A stretch of DNA of 64,000 nucleotides from Caballeronia calidae (GTDB lineage: Bacteria; Pseudomonadota; Gammaproteobacteria; Burkholderiales; Burkholderiaceae). The position numbers were made by a program, and so were the translations under genes. The notes below the pieces were generated by a model, which did no database searches, had not been told where the DNA came from, and saw only the letters and a program-made list of their open reading frames with translations. Where the stretch lies: NCBI RefSeq assembly GCF_900044055.2, contig NZ_FCOX02000025.1, positions 55,082-119,081 of the forward strand, in the 5' to 3' direction. Each line of letters begins with the position of its first letter. The stretch's first letter is position 1. Shown one piece after another: positions 16,501 to 24,922 of this stretch.

Positions 16501-16897
16501 CGGAGTCACCGACATGCTTGTCGACGTGGCCGCCGTGTTGCCCGATGATTCGATCGACCTGCTCGAAATATCGTTCGAGCACAGCGAGCACTTCTTCCGC
16601 GTCGATGTTCCGGCTCATATCTGTGAAGTCACACAGATCGGCGAAGAGTACGGCGACCTGCCGTCGTTCTCCTTGCGCGTCGCTCAGATTCACTGCCGAA
16701 GGCGTGGGAACGATGCCCCGCCGGAGTGCCGCCAGCGCATCGAGCAACTTGCGCCGATGGCCGACCGAAGTGACACCGAGTTCCTTCAGATCATCTGCGC
16801 AAAGCTTGCACAGCACGTCACCATCGATGGCGTTCTCGCGAAACGCTTGTTCATACCGTTCCATTCCGAGGCTGCGCAACCAGGCGGCGACGTCCAC
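13595..16897 (-). CDS. SAM domain-adenylate cyclase-AAA ATPase-TPR regulatory protein
   Basis: A GTG at 16897 is the best start (GGGAGAG in front; N-terminus VDVAAWLRSLGMERYEQAF), giving 1100 residues. Order of parts: SAM domain (1-65; DLKELGVTSVGHRRKLLDAL); class III adenylate/guanylate cyclase (about 80-260) with both metal-binding aspartates in FADLCDFTDMSR and HVGDSVMALFGAP; an AAA/STAND ATPase (about 265-600) with Walker A GEAGIGKTRLLEEF and Walker B-like LLSVEDIHW; then TPR-like helices to the C-terminus. The cyclase residues look intact, so cAMP synthesis gated by the ATPase/TPR module is likely. Such giant proteins are common and mostly uncharacterised. A small membrane protein follows 20 bases downstream. 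Confidence 0.88.
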   Translation of the reverse strand: MDVAAWLRSLGMERYEQAFRENAIDGDVLCKLCADDLKELGVTSVGHRRKLLDALAALRRGIVPTPSAVNLSDAQGERRQVAVLFADLCDFTDMSRNIDAEEVLAVLERYFEQVDRIIGQHGGHVDKHVGDSVMALFGAPVAHGNDVERAVRAARAISDAMPGLSRVLARPVFVHIGIASGEVVASGTGSAMHREYTVTGETVNLASRLTDAAGRGEILVSDAVRRALANRLDCVERGTVSVKGFADPVSAWRVAGLRRSTFARPIVGRSDQLRAFRTVLRACRATGGGRTVLIRGEAGIGKTRLLEEFEREARDSGFACHGGFVLDFGAATGRGAIQSLVRGLLAPGDSNDGDTRVADVDRAFNDGLIDAGDALFLDDLIDLPMTFEDRAVYEAMDNTMRIRGRQNVVTRLVQRASRRQPRLLSVEDIHWSDGSTLRDLEVLSTTAGACPAVLVMTARPSGEALDDSWHAADGAPYSLVDLGPLSAGEARVMAESFPNAQADLAERCVARAAGNPLFLEQLLDSAGTGAETGVPGSVRSLVQARLDRLDSAEKAMLQAASVLGQIFEEEAVDYLVDGTGAGAALEPLVAGHLLRRQGAGFIFHHALIRDAIYDGLLKSRCRALHRRAAQWYGERDRDPVLRAEHLDRAADREAALAYCDAARSQASAYRYESALQLIGRGLELAQAHGERVALECLRGTILHDTGDMTSALAAFESALRFATTDAERCRAWIGRATVKRVLDDLDGAWADLDRAATAAAAEGLQREEARIHFLRGNLCFPRGEIDGCAREHGLSLALAQASGDSEQEAAALGGLGDAEYMRGRMISAHDAFSRCIELCRRNGFGRIEVANLPMRAVTAWFAGDARTGLNIALASVAAAEKAGNLRALAVAHHAAWHCLHGLAQWDRAWEHVAPALQCARELKSKRFEGEALALRAESNRVAGRRREALDDIGEALSVSRDTGMTYLGAAYLGVLARATDDISVFESALAEGEAVLAAGAVSHNHFLFRRDAIDACIDRKRWDAAAHHAAALEAYARREPSPFSAFHVARAHALVAYGSGNRDAASTSELRRLQQEGTRAGFLHALEAIEGALSSQSNHH

Positions 16898-17078
16898 GAT
16901 CTCTCCCGGGCGGAAGATATCCAAACCACTCAAAAGATAGCATGCGGCCGGAATCGTGCAGCGTTTAACGCAGATCGTCTGGGCCCTCGACCCGGTTGAT
17001 TTCGACATCGGCGCGGCAGTGTCGACTCACGCCCGACCCACTGCGTCCCGGTCTGGGGACAAAGCGACCCTTGCCCGA

Positions 17079-17333
17079 TCATTGCCTGCTCGTTTCGTCC
17101 CGCTTCTTTATCAACTCTATGTCCCAGAGTGCGTCATCCCGAAGCGCGTACAGCGCATTTAAGGACTCTTGATAGTCGTTGATCGATTTCAAGGCATTCG
17201 CGTGCGCGGGTCCGTCCTTGTCCGCCGGAAGCCGCTCCATCAAGAAACGAAGGCGTGTCAGCGCCTGTTCAATGGCGGCTATCGAGGTTTCGAGGCTCCC
17301 TAAACGCTCCTGTGCTTCCTTCAAAGTTCGCAT
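17079..17333 (-). CDS. small coiled-coil hypothetical protein, 84 residues
   Basis: The protein is nearly all helix with heptad-like spacing (MRTLKEAQERLGSLETSIAA, IEQALTRLRFLMERLPADKD, NDYQESLNALYALRDDALWD). It has no signal or membrane segment. AGAGG lies before the ATG, supporting the start. It is divergent from another small helical protein at 17451. Function is unknown. Confidence 0.65.
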   Translation of the reverse strand: MRTLKEAQERLGSLETSIAAIEQALTRLRFLMERLPADKDGPAHANALKSINDYQESLNALYALRDDALWDIELIKKRDETSRQ

Positions 17334-17450
17334 AAGCGCCTCTTTAATCGAAAAGGGATTTCGGAGAGGGATACGTCTTATGTAGTCTCTTACTGTCGGG
17401 TTGTGGTTCCTCGATTGCTTCCTTGATTCATGAGGCTACTCAAGGGAGAA

Positions 17451-17690
17451 ATGATGGACCTCGAAACCGAAGAAACACAACTGCGTCAGGCTGACGAGCA
17501 TCTCGCGCTTGCGGAGCGCCAGATACAGCACCAGGAACTTATCGTTCAGGATCTGGAGAAAGACGGTCACGATACTTCCCTGGCCCTCAAGCTGCTGCGC
17601 ACCATGCGCGATACTCGAAACGTGATGCAGAGCAATAAGGCCTGCATAGTTGCAAGCATCGGCCGCATCAATGGCATCAGGGCGCGCTGA
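17451..17690 (+). CDS. small coiled-coil hypothetical protein, 79 residues
   Basis: The start at 17451 (MMDLETEETQ) follows AAGGGAG at good spacing; the longer in-frame ORF from 17430 would begin before the ribosome site. The chain is one long charged helix (EETQLRQADEHLALAERQIQ, LALKLLRTMRDTRNVMQSNK). It resembles the divergent 84-residue protein in size and helical character, but I see no clear sequence identity. Function is unknown. Confidence 0.6.
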   Translation: MMDLETEETQLRQADEHLALAERQIQHQELIVQDLEKDGHDTSLALKLLRTMRDTRNVMQSNKACIVASIGRINGIRAR

Positions 17691-17731
17691 TGGGGTACTA
17701 GTCGTATGCATGTACGAGATAAAGGAGTGTT

Positions 17732-17902
17732 ATGGAGTTCGACCATCGGATAGAAGATTTACGCAACGGACACGACTGGTGGCATTCGCTTTCCAAGGAT
17801 GATCAGATGGCATGGCTTGCCCGGGTACACAGCGTCCGCCCAAAGCACGCATGGGATGCTTTCAAGCGATCCCTGATGATCGTCGGGTCAGATCGATTTT
17901 AA
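17732..17902 (+). CDS. short hypothetical protein, 56 residues
   Basis: A strong ribosome site (AAAGGAG) precedes the ATG by four bases. The product begins MEFDHRIEDLRNGHDWWHSL, is rich in Trp and His, and ends SLMIVGSDRF. It follows the 79-residue gene by 41 bases on the same strand. It has no signal or membrane segment. The codon use is less GC-biased than in neighbouring long genes, which fits a recently acquired or weakly selected short gene. The next 264 bases, up to the CheB-CheR gene, hold no further gene that I can support. Confidence 0.55.
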   Translation: MEFDHRIEDLRNGHDWWHSLSKDDQMAWLARVHSVRPKHAWDAFKRSLMIVGSDRF

Positions 17903-18166
17903 ATCCGGGCGGGCGCATTGTTCGCGCGGTACTTTCAAGCTTTGTATGCCTGAGATCGATCGAACTGCGCGCAGGTTATCGGTGCGTCGATCAATCAACG
18001 CGACCTGAATCCGGACCGAAGAAGGTGTAGTCTTTCAGCATGAGCGTTCGGCGCTCTGCTTCGTACAGGGCGCAAAAGTAAGGCATCGAAGCTGACACCC
18101 GCGGCATCGCACTGCGAGGGTTATCAGGGCCATCAAACCAGGCTCAGGTCTTCGAAAGGGCTGCTT

Positions 18167-21100
18167 ATGACGAAGCATCCGGTGCAGCATGCGGCGGGCT
18201 CTGAGTTCTGTGTGGTAGGCGTTGGCGCATCGGCTGGCGGCATCTCGGAACTGCAGGCGCTTTTTGGTTCCGTACCGGCTGAATCCGGACTGACGCTGGT
18301 GCTCGTGCAGCATCTGGCGCCCGGACAACATGACCGGCTGCTGGACCTTCTCTCGCAGTGGTCCGCGCTGCCGGCGAGTCGCGCCTGCGACGGGGAATGT
18401 CTTCGCCCGGGCCATCTCTATGTGGCCAGCGCCGATGAAGTGCTCACGGTGGAAGGCGGCGTCTTCCGCTCGGCGAACGCCCAGGGCGGGCATCGCGGTC
18501 CCGGAATCGACAACATCGACGCGTTTCTCGAAAGCCTTGCCCGGGACTACGGGCCGAGTGCGATTGCCGTCATCCTGTCGGGCATGGGACACGACGGTGC
18601 CGCGGGCGCATCGAGCGTTCTGCAGCAAGGCGGAATGGTGATCGTTCAGGATCCGCTTACCGCGATGCATGACAGCATGCCGCGCGCCGTTCTCGAGCGC
18701 AGCGCCGCTCACTATGTCCTTCCGGTCGGCGAAATCGGGCCGCAACTGCTGCAGTGCGCTTCGCCGGGATACGAGCGGCCCATCAAAACGGTCGATCCGA
18801 CAGACGCGACATTCGACACCCTCGACGGAATCGTCGGGCTGATCCGCTGCCACGAAGGGATCGATCTGGGCGGCTACAAGTCCTCGCCGCTGCTCTGGCG
18901 TATCCGCAAACGCATGAACGAGCGGCGCGTGACCGTGCTGCGCGACTACGAATCCCTGTTGCGCGACGATCCTGCGGAACTGCACACCCTGATGCGCCGT
19001 TTGCCGATCCATGCCACCGGGTTCTTTCGCGATCCTGACGCCTGGGAGGCGCTGAAACACGACGTCATCCTGCCGCTCATGGATAGCGGCAAGCGCAAGC
19101 CTTTGCGCGCATGGACCACGGCGTGCGCGACAGGCGAGGAGGCTTACTCCCTCGCGATGCTGCTGACGGAAGCCATGGCAATCGGAGAAGAAAGTCCGGG
19201 CTTTCAGGTCTTCGCGACCGATGCATCGCCGGAAATCGTCGCGCGCGCAAGCCAGGGGATTTTTTCCCACCACGCCATGCAGCACATCTCCGAAGCGCGC
19301 AGGTCAGCGTTCTTTTACGGAGCGGATGGCCTCTTTCGCGTCAAGCGCGGCCTGCGCGAGCGAATGGTGTTCGCACCGCACGATCTCCTCGCCGATCCGC
19401 CCCTGCCCGATATCGATCTCGTCACGTGCCGCAACCTGCTCATCTATCTGAAGAGCGAAGCGATCGACCGCGTTCTTGCCTTGCTGCATGCCGCGCTGCG
19501 CATCGGCGGCTATCTTTTTCTTGGCGTCAGCGAAGTCCTGCCCGCCCATCAGCAGGGCTTCGAAGTCGTCTCGAAACGCCTCGGACTCTACCGGAAGACC
19601 GGTCCCGCGCCCGGCGTCGATATCCGCTTCACGACGCGGCCCGAGGCGTTCGTCGAGCGTAACGCTGCAACCGCCATCGCGCATCGCACGGCGATCGAGC
19701 GCTTCGACCTGCCGTCAGTGCTGATCGACCATGAATTCCGCGTTCTGCAGTTCTACGGAGACACCAGCGATTATCTGCGTCAGCCCGCAGGCAGGCCCAC
19801 CGACAATCTGCTCGAACTGCTGGAACGCCACGTCGTCGCCGAAATAAAAGCGGCGGTGGCCGAGGCCATCGCCGGCAGCCGATCCGTGACCCTCCAGAAC
19901 ATTCCCGATCGCGCGAGGGGCCAGTATTCGTCGAGTTTCCGAGTGACGCCGATGCGAACCGCCAACGGCGCCGCCGAGCCCCGCCTGCTGGTGTCCTTCG
20001 TGCCTGCCGGGGTCGATCTGGCGAACCAGGACTACCCTGACGATGCGCTGTCGTACCGTCGCGCCGGCCGCGTTCGAGAAGCCGAGGCACAGAGCAACGC
20101 GATGCGTGTGTCGTATGCGGAACTCGACGCTTCGCGCGAAGAACTCCAGGTACTCAACGAAGAGCTCCATGTATCGAACGAGCAGCTCAAGGAAAAAGTC
20201 GCCGAGCTCGAAATGCAGAGTCGCGTGCTGAGCGCCGGCGCGGTGATGACGCTCTTCCTCGACGACGAACTGAGCATCCAGTGGTTCACGCCTGCGATCA
20301 CCGCGCTGCTGCCGCTCACGCCCGCCGATGTCGGCCGCCGCGTCACCGATCTGAATGCCCGATTCGACGACCCGGCATTCCTCGACGACGTGCGTCGCGT
20401 CCTGGGTGCCCACGAGCCGCGCGAAGCCGAGATCAGCAGCCATGATGCCCGGTGGTATCTGCGGCGGATTCGCCCGTATCTCACGTCGACACAAACCGTC
20501 GCGGGCGTGGCGATCACGTTCACGGACATCACCGGGCGCAGGCGCGCGGAGCAGGCGCTGCACGAGAGCGCCGGGCGCAGCGCCTTCCTCGTCCGGCTCG
20601 CCGATGCGTTCCGGCCGCTCTCCGTCTCCGGCGACATGCAGAACACCGCGGCGCGCGTGCTGCGCGAGCAGTTGAATGCGTCCCGTGTCATCTGGATCGA
20701 GGGCGACGCCGGCGGAGCGCCGAGGATCGTGGCCATCGACTGTGCAGCGGACGCAATCGATCCCGATCAGCGCTATGTGATCGGAGGCGACGCGGACCCG
20801 ATGCCGGGCGAGTTGCTTTCGGCCCGGAAAAGCTGGAGCGACGGCAATCTGGGCATCGGCGCATGGGCCAACGTACCCCTGATGTACGCTGGACGCGTGA
20901 CGGGCACGCTCATCGTGCATCTGCGCGCGGCCCATCCGTGGTCGGAGGAAGAACTGACCTTCCTGGAACTCGTCGCCGAGCGGGCGTGGGCCGCCGTCGA
21001 ACGCGCGCGGGCGGAAGAAGAGGTTCGTGCGCGCAATGCCGAACTCGAACGCTTCGGTGCGGTGACGGTGGGCCGTGAACTGAGAATGATCGAACTGAAG

Positions 21101-21190
21101 GAACAGGTCAACGCACTGCGGCGTCGGCTGGGCGAAGCGCCCGACTTTCCTTTGGACTTCGGCCCCGCAGCAGGGTCCGAAGGTCACTGA
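18167..21190 (+). CDS. CheB-CheR fusion protein with PAS and GAF domains (no kinase domain)
   Basis: The 1007-residue protein joins a CheB methylesterase (1-190; Ser22 in GVGASAGG, His in LVQHLAPGQHDRL, Asp in SGMGHDGAAGAS) to a CheR methyltransferase (about 215-475; IHATGFFRDPDAWEAL, SAM site AWTTACATGEEAYSLAMLL, CRNLLIYL). A PAS-like part follows (about 515-620), then a coiled coil (ASREELQVLNEELHVSNEQL), a second PAS (about 680-800) and a GAF-like domain (about 815-950), ending in another coiled coil. No HisKA/HATPase or receiver is present. Such fusions modify sensory proteins outside classical chemotaxis. The hybrid kinase gene 70 bases downstream is its probable signalling partner. Confidence 0.9.
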   Translation: MTKHPVQHAAGSEFCVVGVGASAGGISELQALFGSVPAESGLTLVLVQHLAPGQHDRLLDLLSQWSALPASRACDGECLRPGHLYVASADEVLTVEGGVFRSANAQGGHRGPGIDNIDAFLESLARDYGPSAIAVILSGMGHDGAAGASSVLQQGGMVIVQDPLTAMHDSMPRAVLERSAAHYVLPVGEIGPQLLQCASPGYERPIKTVDPTDATFDTLDGIVGLIRCHEGIDLGGYKSSPLLWRIRKRMNERRVTVLRDYESLLRDDPAELHTLMRRLPIHATGFFRDPDAWEALKHDVILPLMDSGKRKPLRAWTTACATGEEAYSLAMLLTEAMAIGEESPGFQVFATDASPEIVARASQGIFSHHAMQHISEARRSAFFYGADGLFRVKRGLRERMVFAPHDLLADPPLPDIDLVTCRNLLIYLKSEAIDRVLALLHAALRIGGYLFLGVSEVLPAHQQGFEVVSKRLGLYRKTGPAPGVDIRFTTRPEAFVERNAATAIAHRTAIERFDLPSVLIDHEFRVLQFYGDTSDYLRQPAGRPTDNLLELLERHVVAEIKAAVAEAIAGSRSVTLQNIPDRARGQYSSSFRVTPMRTANGAAEPRLLVSFVPAGVDLANQDYPDDALSYRRAGRVREAEAQSNAMRVSYAELDASREELQVLNEELHVSNEQLKEKVAELEMQSRVLSAGAVMTLFLDDELSIQWFTPAITALLPLTPADVGRRVTDLNARFDDPAFLDDVRRVLGAHEPREAEISSHDARWYLRRIRPYLTSTQTVAGVAITFTDITGRRRAEQALHESAGRSAFLVRLADAFRPLSVSGDMQNTAARVLREQLNASRVIWIEGDAGGAPRIVAIDCAADAIDPDQRYVIGGDADPMPGELLSARKSWSDGNLGIGAWANVPLMYAGRVTGTLIVHLRAAHPWSEEELTFLELVAERAWAAVERARAEEEVRARNAELERFGAVTVGRELRMIELKEQVNALRRRLGEAPDFPLDFGPAAGSEGH

Positions 21191-21260
21191 TGCGCGTCGT
21201 CGCGATGTCGAAGGAAGGCAAGCCGCCGCACCGCCGGCTTCGCGGGCCACGCACGTACGA

Positions 21261-24200
21261 ATGCAACACACGAACCTGACGACCATGGCCATCACACATT
21301 ACGTCCAGGCGCCCGATTGGCTCACCGGCAGCGGTGAGCTGGTCGAAATGATTCGCGACAGGGACTGGTCGCAGACGCCGCTCGGTCCGATCGAGCAGTG
21401 GCCGCAGAGCCTGCGGACTGCGGTGAGCCTCTGCCTCGCCTCCAATTTCCCGATCAATATCATCTGGGGTGCGGAGCATACACAGATTTATAACGACAGT
21501 TACCGCCTCTGTTGCGGCGACGCGCATCCGGTTGCGCTGGGCCAGAACTATCGGCTGACGTGGGCGAGTGCCTGGCCTGCGATCGGGGAATCGTTCGAAC
21601 GGTCGCTCAACGGCGAGACGATGTATCTCGAGAATCAGCGCATGTTCCTGAGGCGCCTGGGCGGCTCGCTAGAAGAGACATTCTTCACGTTCTCCCACTC
21701 GCCGATTCGGGCCGAGCACGGCGGCATCGGCGGTCTGTTTCATCCGGTAACCGAAACCACGGCGACGATGCTCGCCGAGCGCCGGACGCGTGCCCTTCGC
21801 GATCTCGCGGCCATCGCCGCGACCCGCGACGAAGCCGAGGTCGCACGCAGGACGCTGAAGGTGTTGGCGCAATTCGAATTCGACCTGCCGTTCGTCCTGT
21901 ATTACCTGTTCGATGCGAGCACCGCGTCATACAGGCTGGCCGGTGCACATGGCATCGCTCAGGGGACACCCGCTACACCGCTCGTCTTCGAGCCGCACGC
22001 TACCGGTCCCTGGCCCTTCGCGGATGCCCTGACCGGGTTGCGTGTCGTCGAAGTGGAGGGCGTCAGCGACATTCTGAAGGGCGAGCCCTGCGGCCCCTAC
22101 GAGGAAGCACCGCATCGCGCGCTCGTGATTCCGGTTGTCGTGCCTTCGGCGGCACAGGTGCCCGCGTTGATCGTCGCAGCCGCGTCGCCCCGGTTGCGCT
22201 TCGACGACGCTTACCGGAGCTTCTTCCGGCTGCTCGGCGTCACCGTTTCCAGCGCGGTTGCCACCGTGCGTGCCCGCGAGGACGAACACCGTCGTGCGGA
22301 AGCATTGGCGGAGATCGATCGCGCCAAGACCCTTTTCTTCGCCAATGTCAGCCATGAGTTCCGCACGCCGCTGACCTTGATGCTCGGTCCGCTCGAAACG
22401 GTGCTCAGCGCCCCGGAGCCGCTGGCGCCATTGCAGCGGGACGATATCGAGACTGCGCATCGCAACGCGCTGCGGCTGCTCAAGCTCGTCAACACGCTGC
22501 TCGACTTCTCGCGCATCGAGTCGGGGCGTGCGCAGCCGTCCTTCGAACCGGTCAACGTCGCGAGTTTCAGCGCCGAGCTCGCGAGCAACTTTCGCTCGGC
22601 GATCGAGCGCGCGGGGATGCGGCTCGTGATCGATTGCCCGCCGCTTGCGGAGCCGGTGTGGATCGATCGGGACATGTGGGAAAAGATCGTGCTCAACCTG
22701 CTGTCGAACGCATTCAAGTTCACCTTCGATGGCGAGATCGCGGTGCGCGTCGCCCGCGACGCCGGCGACAGCCTCGTCCTGACCGTCAGTGACACCGGCA
22801 CGGGCATTCGCGCCGCCGACCTGCCGCACCTTTTCGAGCGCTTTCACCGCATCCGTGGAGCGCCCGCCCGCTCTCACGAAGGCTCCGGAATCGGACTGGC
22901 GCTCGTCATGGAACTGGTGAAGCTGCATGGCGGAACCATCGACGTGAAAAGCGAGGTCGATCGGGGCACGAAGTTCGAGGTTCGCATTCCCGTCGTCACC
23001 AGGGAGAGGATCGCGCATCCCCCGCTGACGGCGCCTCCCCGCGAGACCACCTCCATTGGCGCCGGCCCTTTTGTGGAAGAGGCGTTGCGCTGGCTGCCGG
23101 ACAGCACGCCTCCGGTCGATTCCGTCGCGCGCGATGCCGACGACCCGGGACAGCATCGTCCCGGACGCATCATCGAACTTGAACCGGGTGCCGGACGGCG
23201 CGCGACGATCCTGGTCGCCGACGACAATGCCGACATGCGCGACTACGTGAGGCGTCTTCTCGCCGACGAGTACGACGTCGAAAGCGTGCCCGACGGTACA
23301 TCGGCGCTGCGCTTCGCGCGTGCTCATCCGCCCGATCTCGCGCTCGTCGACGTCATGATGCCGGGCATGGATGGTCTCGAACTGCTGCGAGCGATGCGAG
23401 CCGATCCGCGAACGCGACACATCCCGATGATCCTGCTGTCGGCGCGCGCCGGCGAGGAGTCGAAAATCGAAGGGCTCGATGCCGGCGCCGACGACTATCT
23501 GGTGAAGCCGTTCGCGGCGCGGGAACTGCGAGCGCGCGTCCAGGCTCACGCACACCTTGCCGGCGAACGCCGCCGCGCGACGGACGAACTCAACGCGCGC
23601 TTCGGCGACCTTCAGCGCACGAATTCGAACATCAGCGAAGCGCGGCGCGCGACGCTCAACGTGCTGGAAGACGCGGTCGAAGCCCGCAATCGCGCGGAGC
23701 AGCTATACGGCGAACTGCGTGAGCAGACTCATTGGATCAACGGTCAACGCGAGGCGCTGGAGGCCGCCGTGAATGGCGAACCGCTCGCGACGTCTCTGGG
23801 CATTCTCATCCGCGTCGTCACCGCTTCGCTTGGACAAGGCGCGCGCGCAGCCTTCTATCTCGCCGACGAGGCCGGGAAGGTCTTGCATCACATCGTCGGC
23901 ATGGGCGCCGAGTACGCCGCGGCAGTCGACGGCTTCGCGATCGGACCGGAATCGCTCGCGTGCGGTCTGGCCACGCACACCGGCGAAGCCATCATCACCG
24001 TCGATGTGCAGGAGGACCCGCGCTGGGCGCCCTGGCGATGGCTCGCCGAGCGCTTCGGCTATCGCGGCTGCTGGAGCTTTCCGCTCAACACGGCAGCGGG
24101 GAAATTCATCGGCACGATGGCGCTGTATCACGCTCAGCCTCGTGACGTGACCAGTCGCAACTGGCAACTGGCCGCATTGCTGACGAGTACCGCGTCGATC

Positions 24201-24620
24201 GTGATAGCGCGTCACACGGAAGCCGAGACGCGAAAGTTAGCCGAGATGGCGCTTCGCCGCAGCGAGCAGCAGTTGCGCGCCTATCTGGCTGGAAGTTTCG
24301 ACGTCGTCTACCGCATGAGCGCCGACTGGCGCGTGATGTGGCATCTCGAAGGGAAGGCCCTGATCGCCGACACCGCCGAACCCAACGATAAATGGCTCGA
24401 TCAATATATCCATCCCGACGACCGGCGAGTCGTGCTGGAGACGATCGATCGCGCCATACGGACGCGATCCGTGTTCCAGCTGGAGCATCGCGTGATTCGC
24501 ACCGACGGCACGCTCGGACGGGTTCTCTCCCGCGCGACGCCGGTGCTCGACGAGCATGGCGACATCGCCGAATGGATCGGGACCGCCACCGAAGTCGATC
24601 CGATCGGACATGCGAAATAG
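21261..24620 (+). CDS. hybrid sensor histidine kinase (PAS-GAF-HisKA-HATPase-REC-GAF-PAS)
   Basis: The 1119 residues begin with a PAS-like region (FPINIIWGAEHTQIYNDSYR) and a GAF-like region (about 170-335). The HisKA box has His365 (FANVSHEFRTPLTLMLGPLE). HATPase motifs are NLLSNAFKFTF, DTGTGI and GSGIGLALV. A receiver has Asp697 (LALVDVMMPGMDG) and ends DDYLVKPFAARELRAR. A GAF (about 830-980) and a PAS_3-like domain (about 1010-1115) follow the receiver, an unusual order that places input domains at both ends. The start is uncertain (ATG 21261 or 21285; neither has a strong ribosome site). It is probably co-transcribed with the CheB-CheR fusion. Confidence 0.9.
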   Translation: MQHTNLTTMAITHYVQAPDWLTGSGELVEMIRDRDWSQTPLGPIEQWPQSLRTAVSLCLASNFPINIIWGAEHTQIYNDSYRLCCGDAHPVALGQNYRLTWASAWPAIGESFERSLNGETMYLENQRMFLRRLGGSLEETFFTFSHSPIRAEHGGIGGLFHPVTETTATMLAERRTRALRDLAAIAATRDEAEVARRTLKVLAQFEFDLPFVLYYLFDASTASYRLAGAHGIAQGTPATPLVFEPHATGPWPFADALTGLRVVEVEGVSDILKGEPCGPYEEAPHRALVIPVVVPSAAQVPALIVAAASPRLRFDDAYRSFFRLLGVTVSSAVATVRAREDEHRRAEALAEIDRAKTLFFANVSHEFRTPLTLMLGPLETVLSAPEPLAPLQRDDIETAHRNALRLLKLVNTLLDFSRIESGRAQPSFEPVNVASFSAELASNFRSAIERAGMRLVIDCPPLAEPVWIDRDMWEKIVLNLLSNAFKFTFDGEIAVRVARDAGDSLVLTVSDTGTGIRAADLPHLFERFHRIRGAPARSHEGSGIGLALVMELVKLHGGTIDVKSEVDRGTKFEVRIPVVTRERIAHPPLTAPPRETTSIGAGPFVEEALRWLPDSTPPVDSVARDADDPGQHRPGRIIELEPGAGRRATILVADDNADMRDYVRRLLADEYDVESVPDGTSALRFARAHPPDLALVDVMMPGMDGLELLRAMRADPRTRHIPMILLSARAGEESKIEGLDAGADDYLVKPFAARELRARVQAHAHLAGERRRATDELNARFGDLQRTNSNISEARRATLNVLEDAVEARNRAEQLYGELREQTHWINGQREALEAAVNGEPLATSLGILIRVVTASLGQGARAAFYLADEAGKVLHHIVGMGAEYAAAVDGFAIGPESLACGLATHTGEAIITVDVQEDPRWAPWRWLAERFGYRGCWSFPLNTAAGKFIGTMALYHAQPRDVTSRNWQLAALLTSTASIVIARHTEAETRKLAEMALRRSEQQLRAYLAGSFDVVYRMSADWRVMWHLEGKALIADTAEPNDKWLDQYIHPDDRRVVLETIDRAIRTRSVFQLEHRVIRTDGTLGRVLSRATPVLDEHGDIAEWIGTATEVDPIGHAK

Positions 24621-24694
24621 CGCTGCAGCGCGTTCGAGGCGATGTGGTGGCCGAGATACGCGCACGATGCGCTTCGTCTATCGGCGTCGATGCC

Positions 24695-24784
24695 TTACAG
24701 CACGCGATACTTGTTCCACGCTTCGCGCATCGTGCCGCCTGCATGCAGCAGATCGCGCGCGCCGTCCTCCTTCTCGATCGTCAC
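24695..24784 (-). pseudogene. possible C-terminal gene remnant
   Basis: On the minus strand, about 30 codons from GTG at 24784 to TAA at 24695 read VTIEKEDGARDLLHAGGTMR, then EAWNKYRVL. This looks like the end of a real protein. Upstream the frame is closed by a stop after a few codons and the neighbouring frame has no start-to-fit extension. It sits alone in the 302-base gap (24621-24922) that otherwise holds only the promoter of the 2-aminobenzoate operon. No family is assigned. Confidence 0.3.
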
Positions 24785-24860
24785 GCGACGTTTGAGGCGC
24801 GACGCACTTCATGTCCAGAATCAGCATCGCGGCCACCGCCGACGAATCTCATCAATTTAC

Positions 24861-24889
24861 TTGACATCTAAACTATCAAAACCTAAATT
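24861..24889 (+). promoter_or_regulatory. strong sigma-70 promoter of the 2-aminobenzoate operon
   Basis: A perfect -35 TTGACA (24861-24866) and a TAAATT -10 (24884-24889) are separated by 17 bases. The -10 lies 33 bases before the ATG of the monooxygenase gene. The stretch is much richer in A and T than its surroundings. Confidence 0.75.
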
Positions 24890-24892
24890 ATC
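24868..24892. promoter_or_regulatory. 10-bp direct repeats inside the promoter, candidate regulator site
   Basis: CTAAACTATC (24868-24877) and CTAAATTATC (24883-24892) match at nine of ten bases and are 15 bases apart start to start. They cover the spacer and -10 of the operon promoter, where a repressor would block transcription. The MarR protein encoded third in the operon is the obvious candidate. Confidence 0.5.
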
Positions 24893-24922
24893 GTTCAGAG
24901 AGACATCGGTCGGAGAGCAAGC

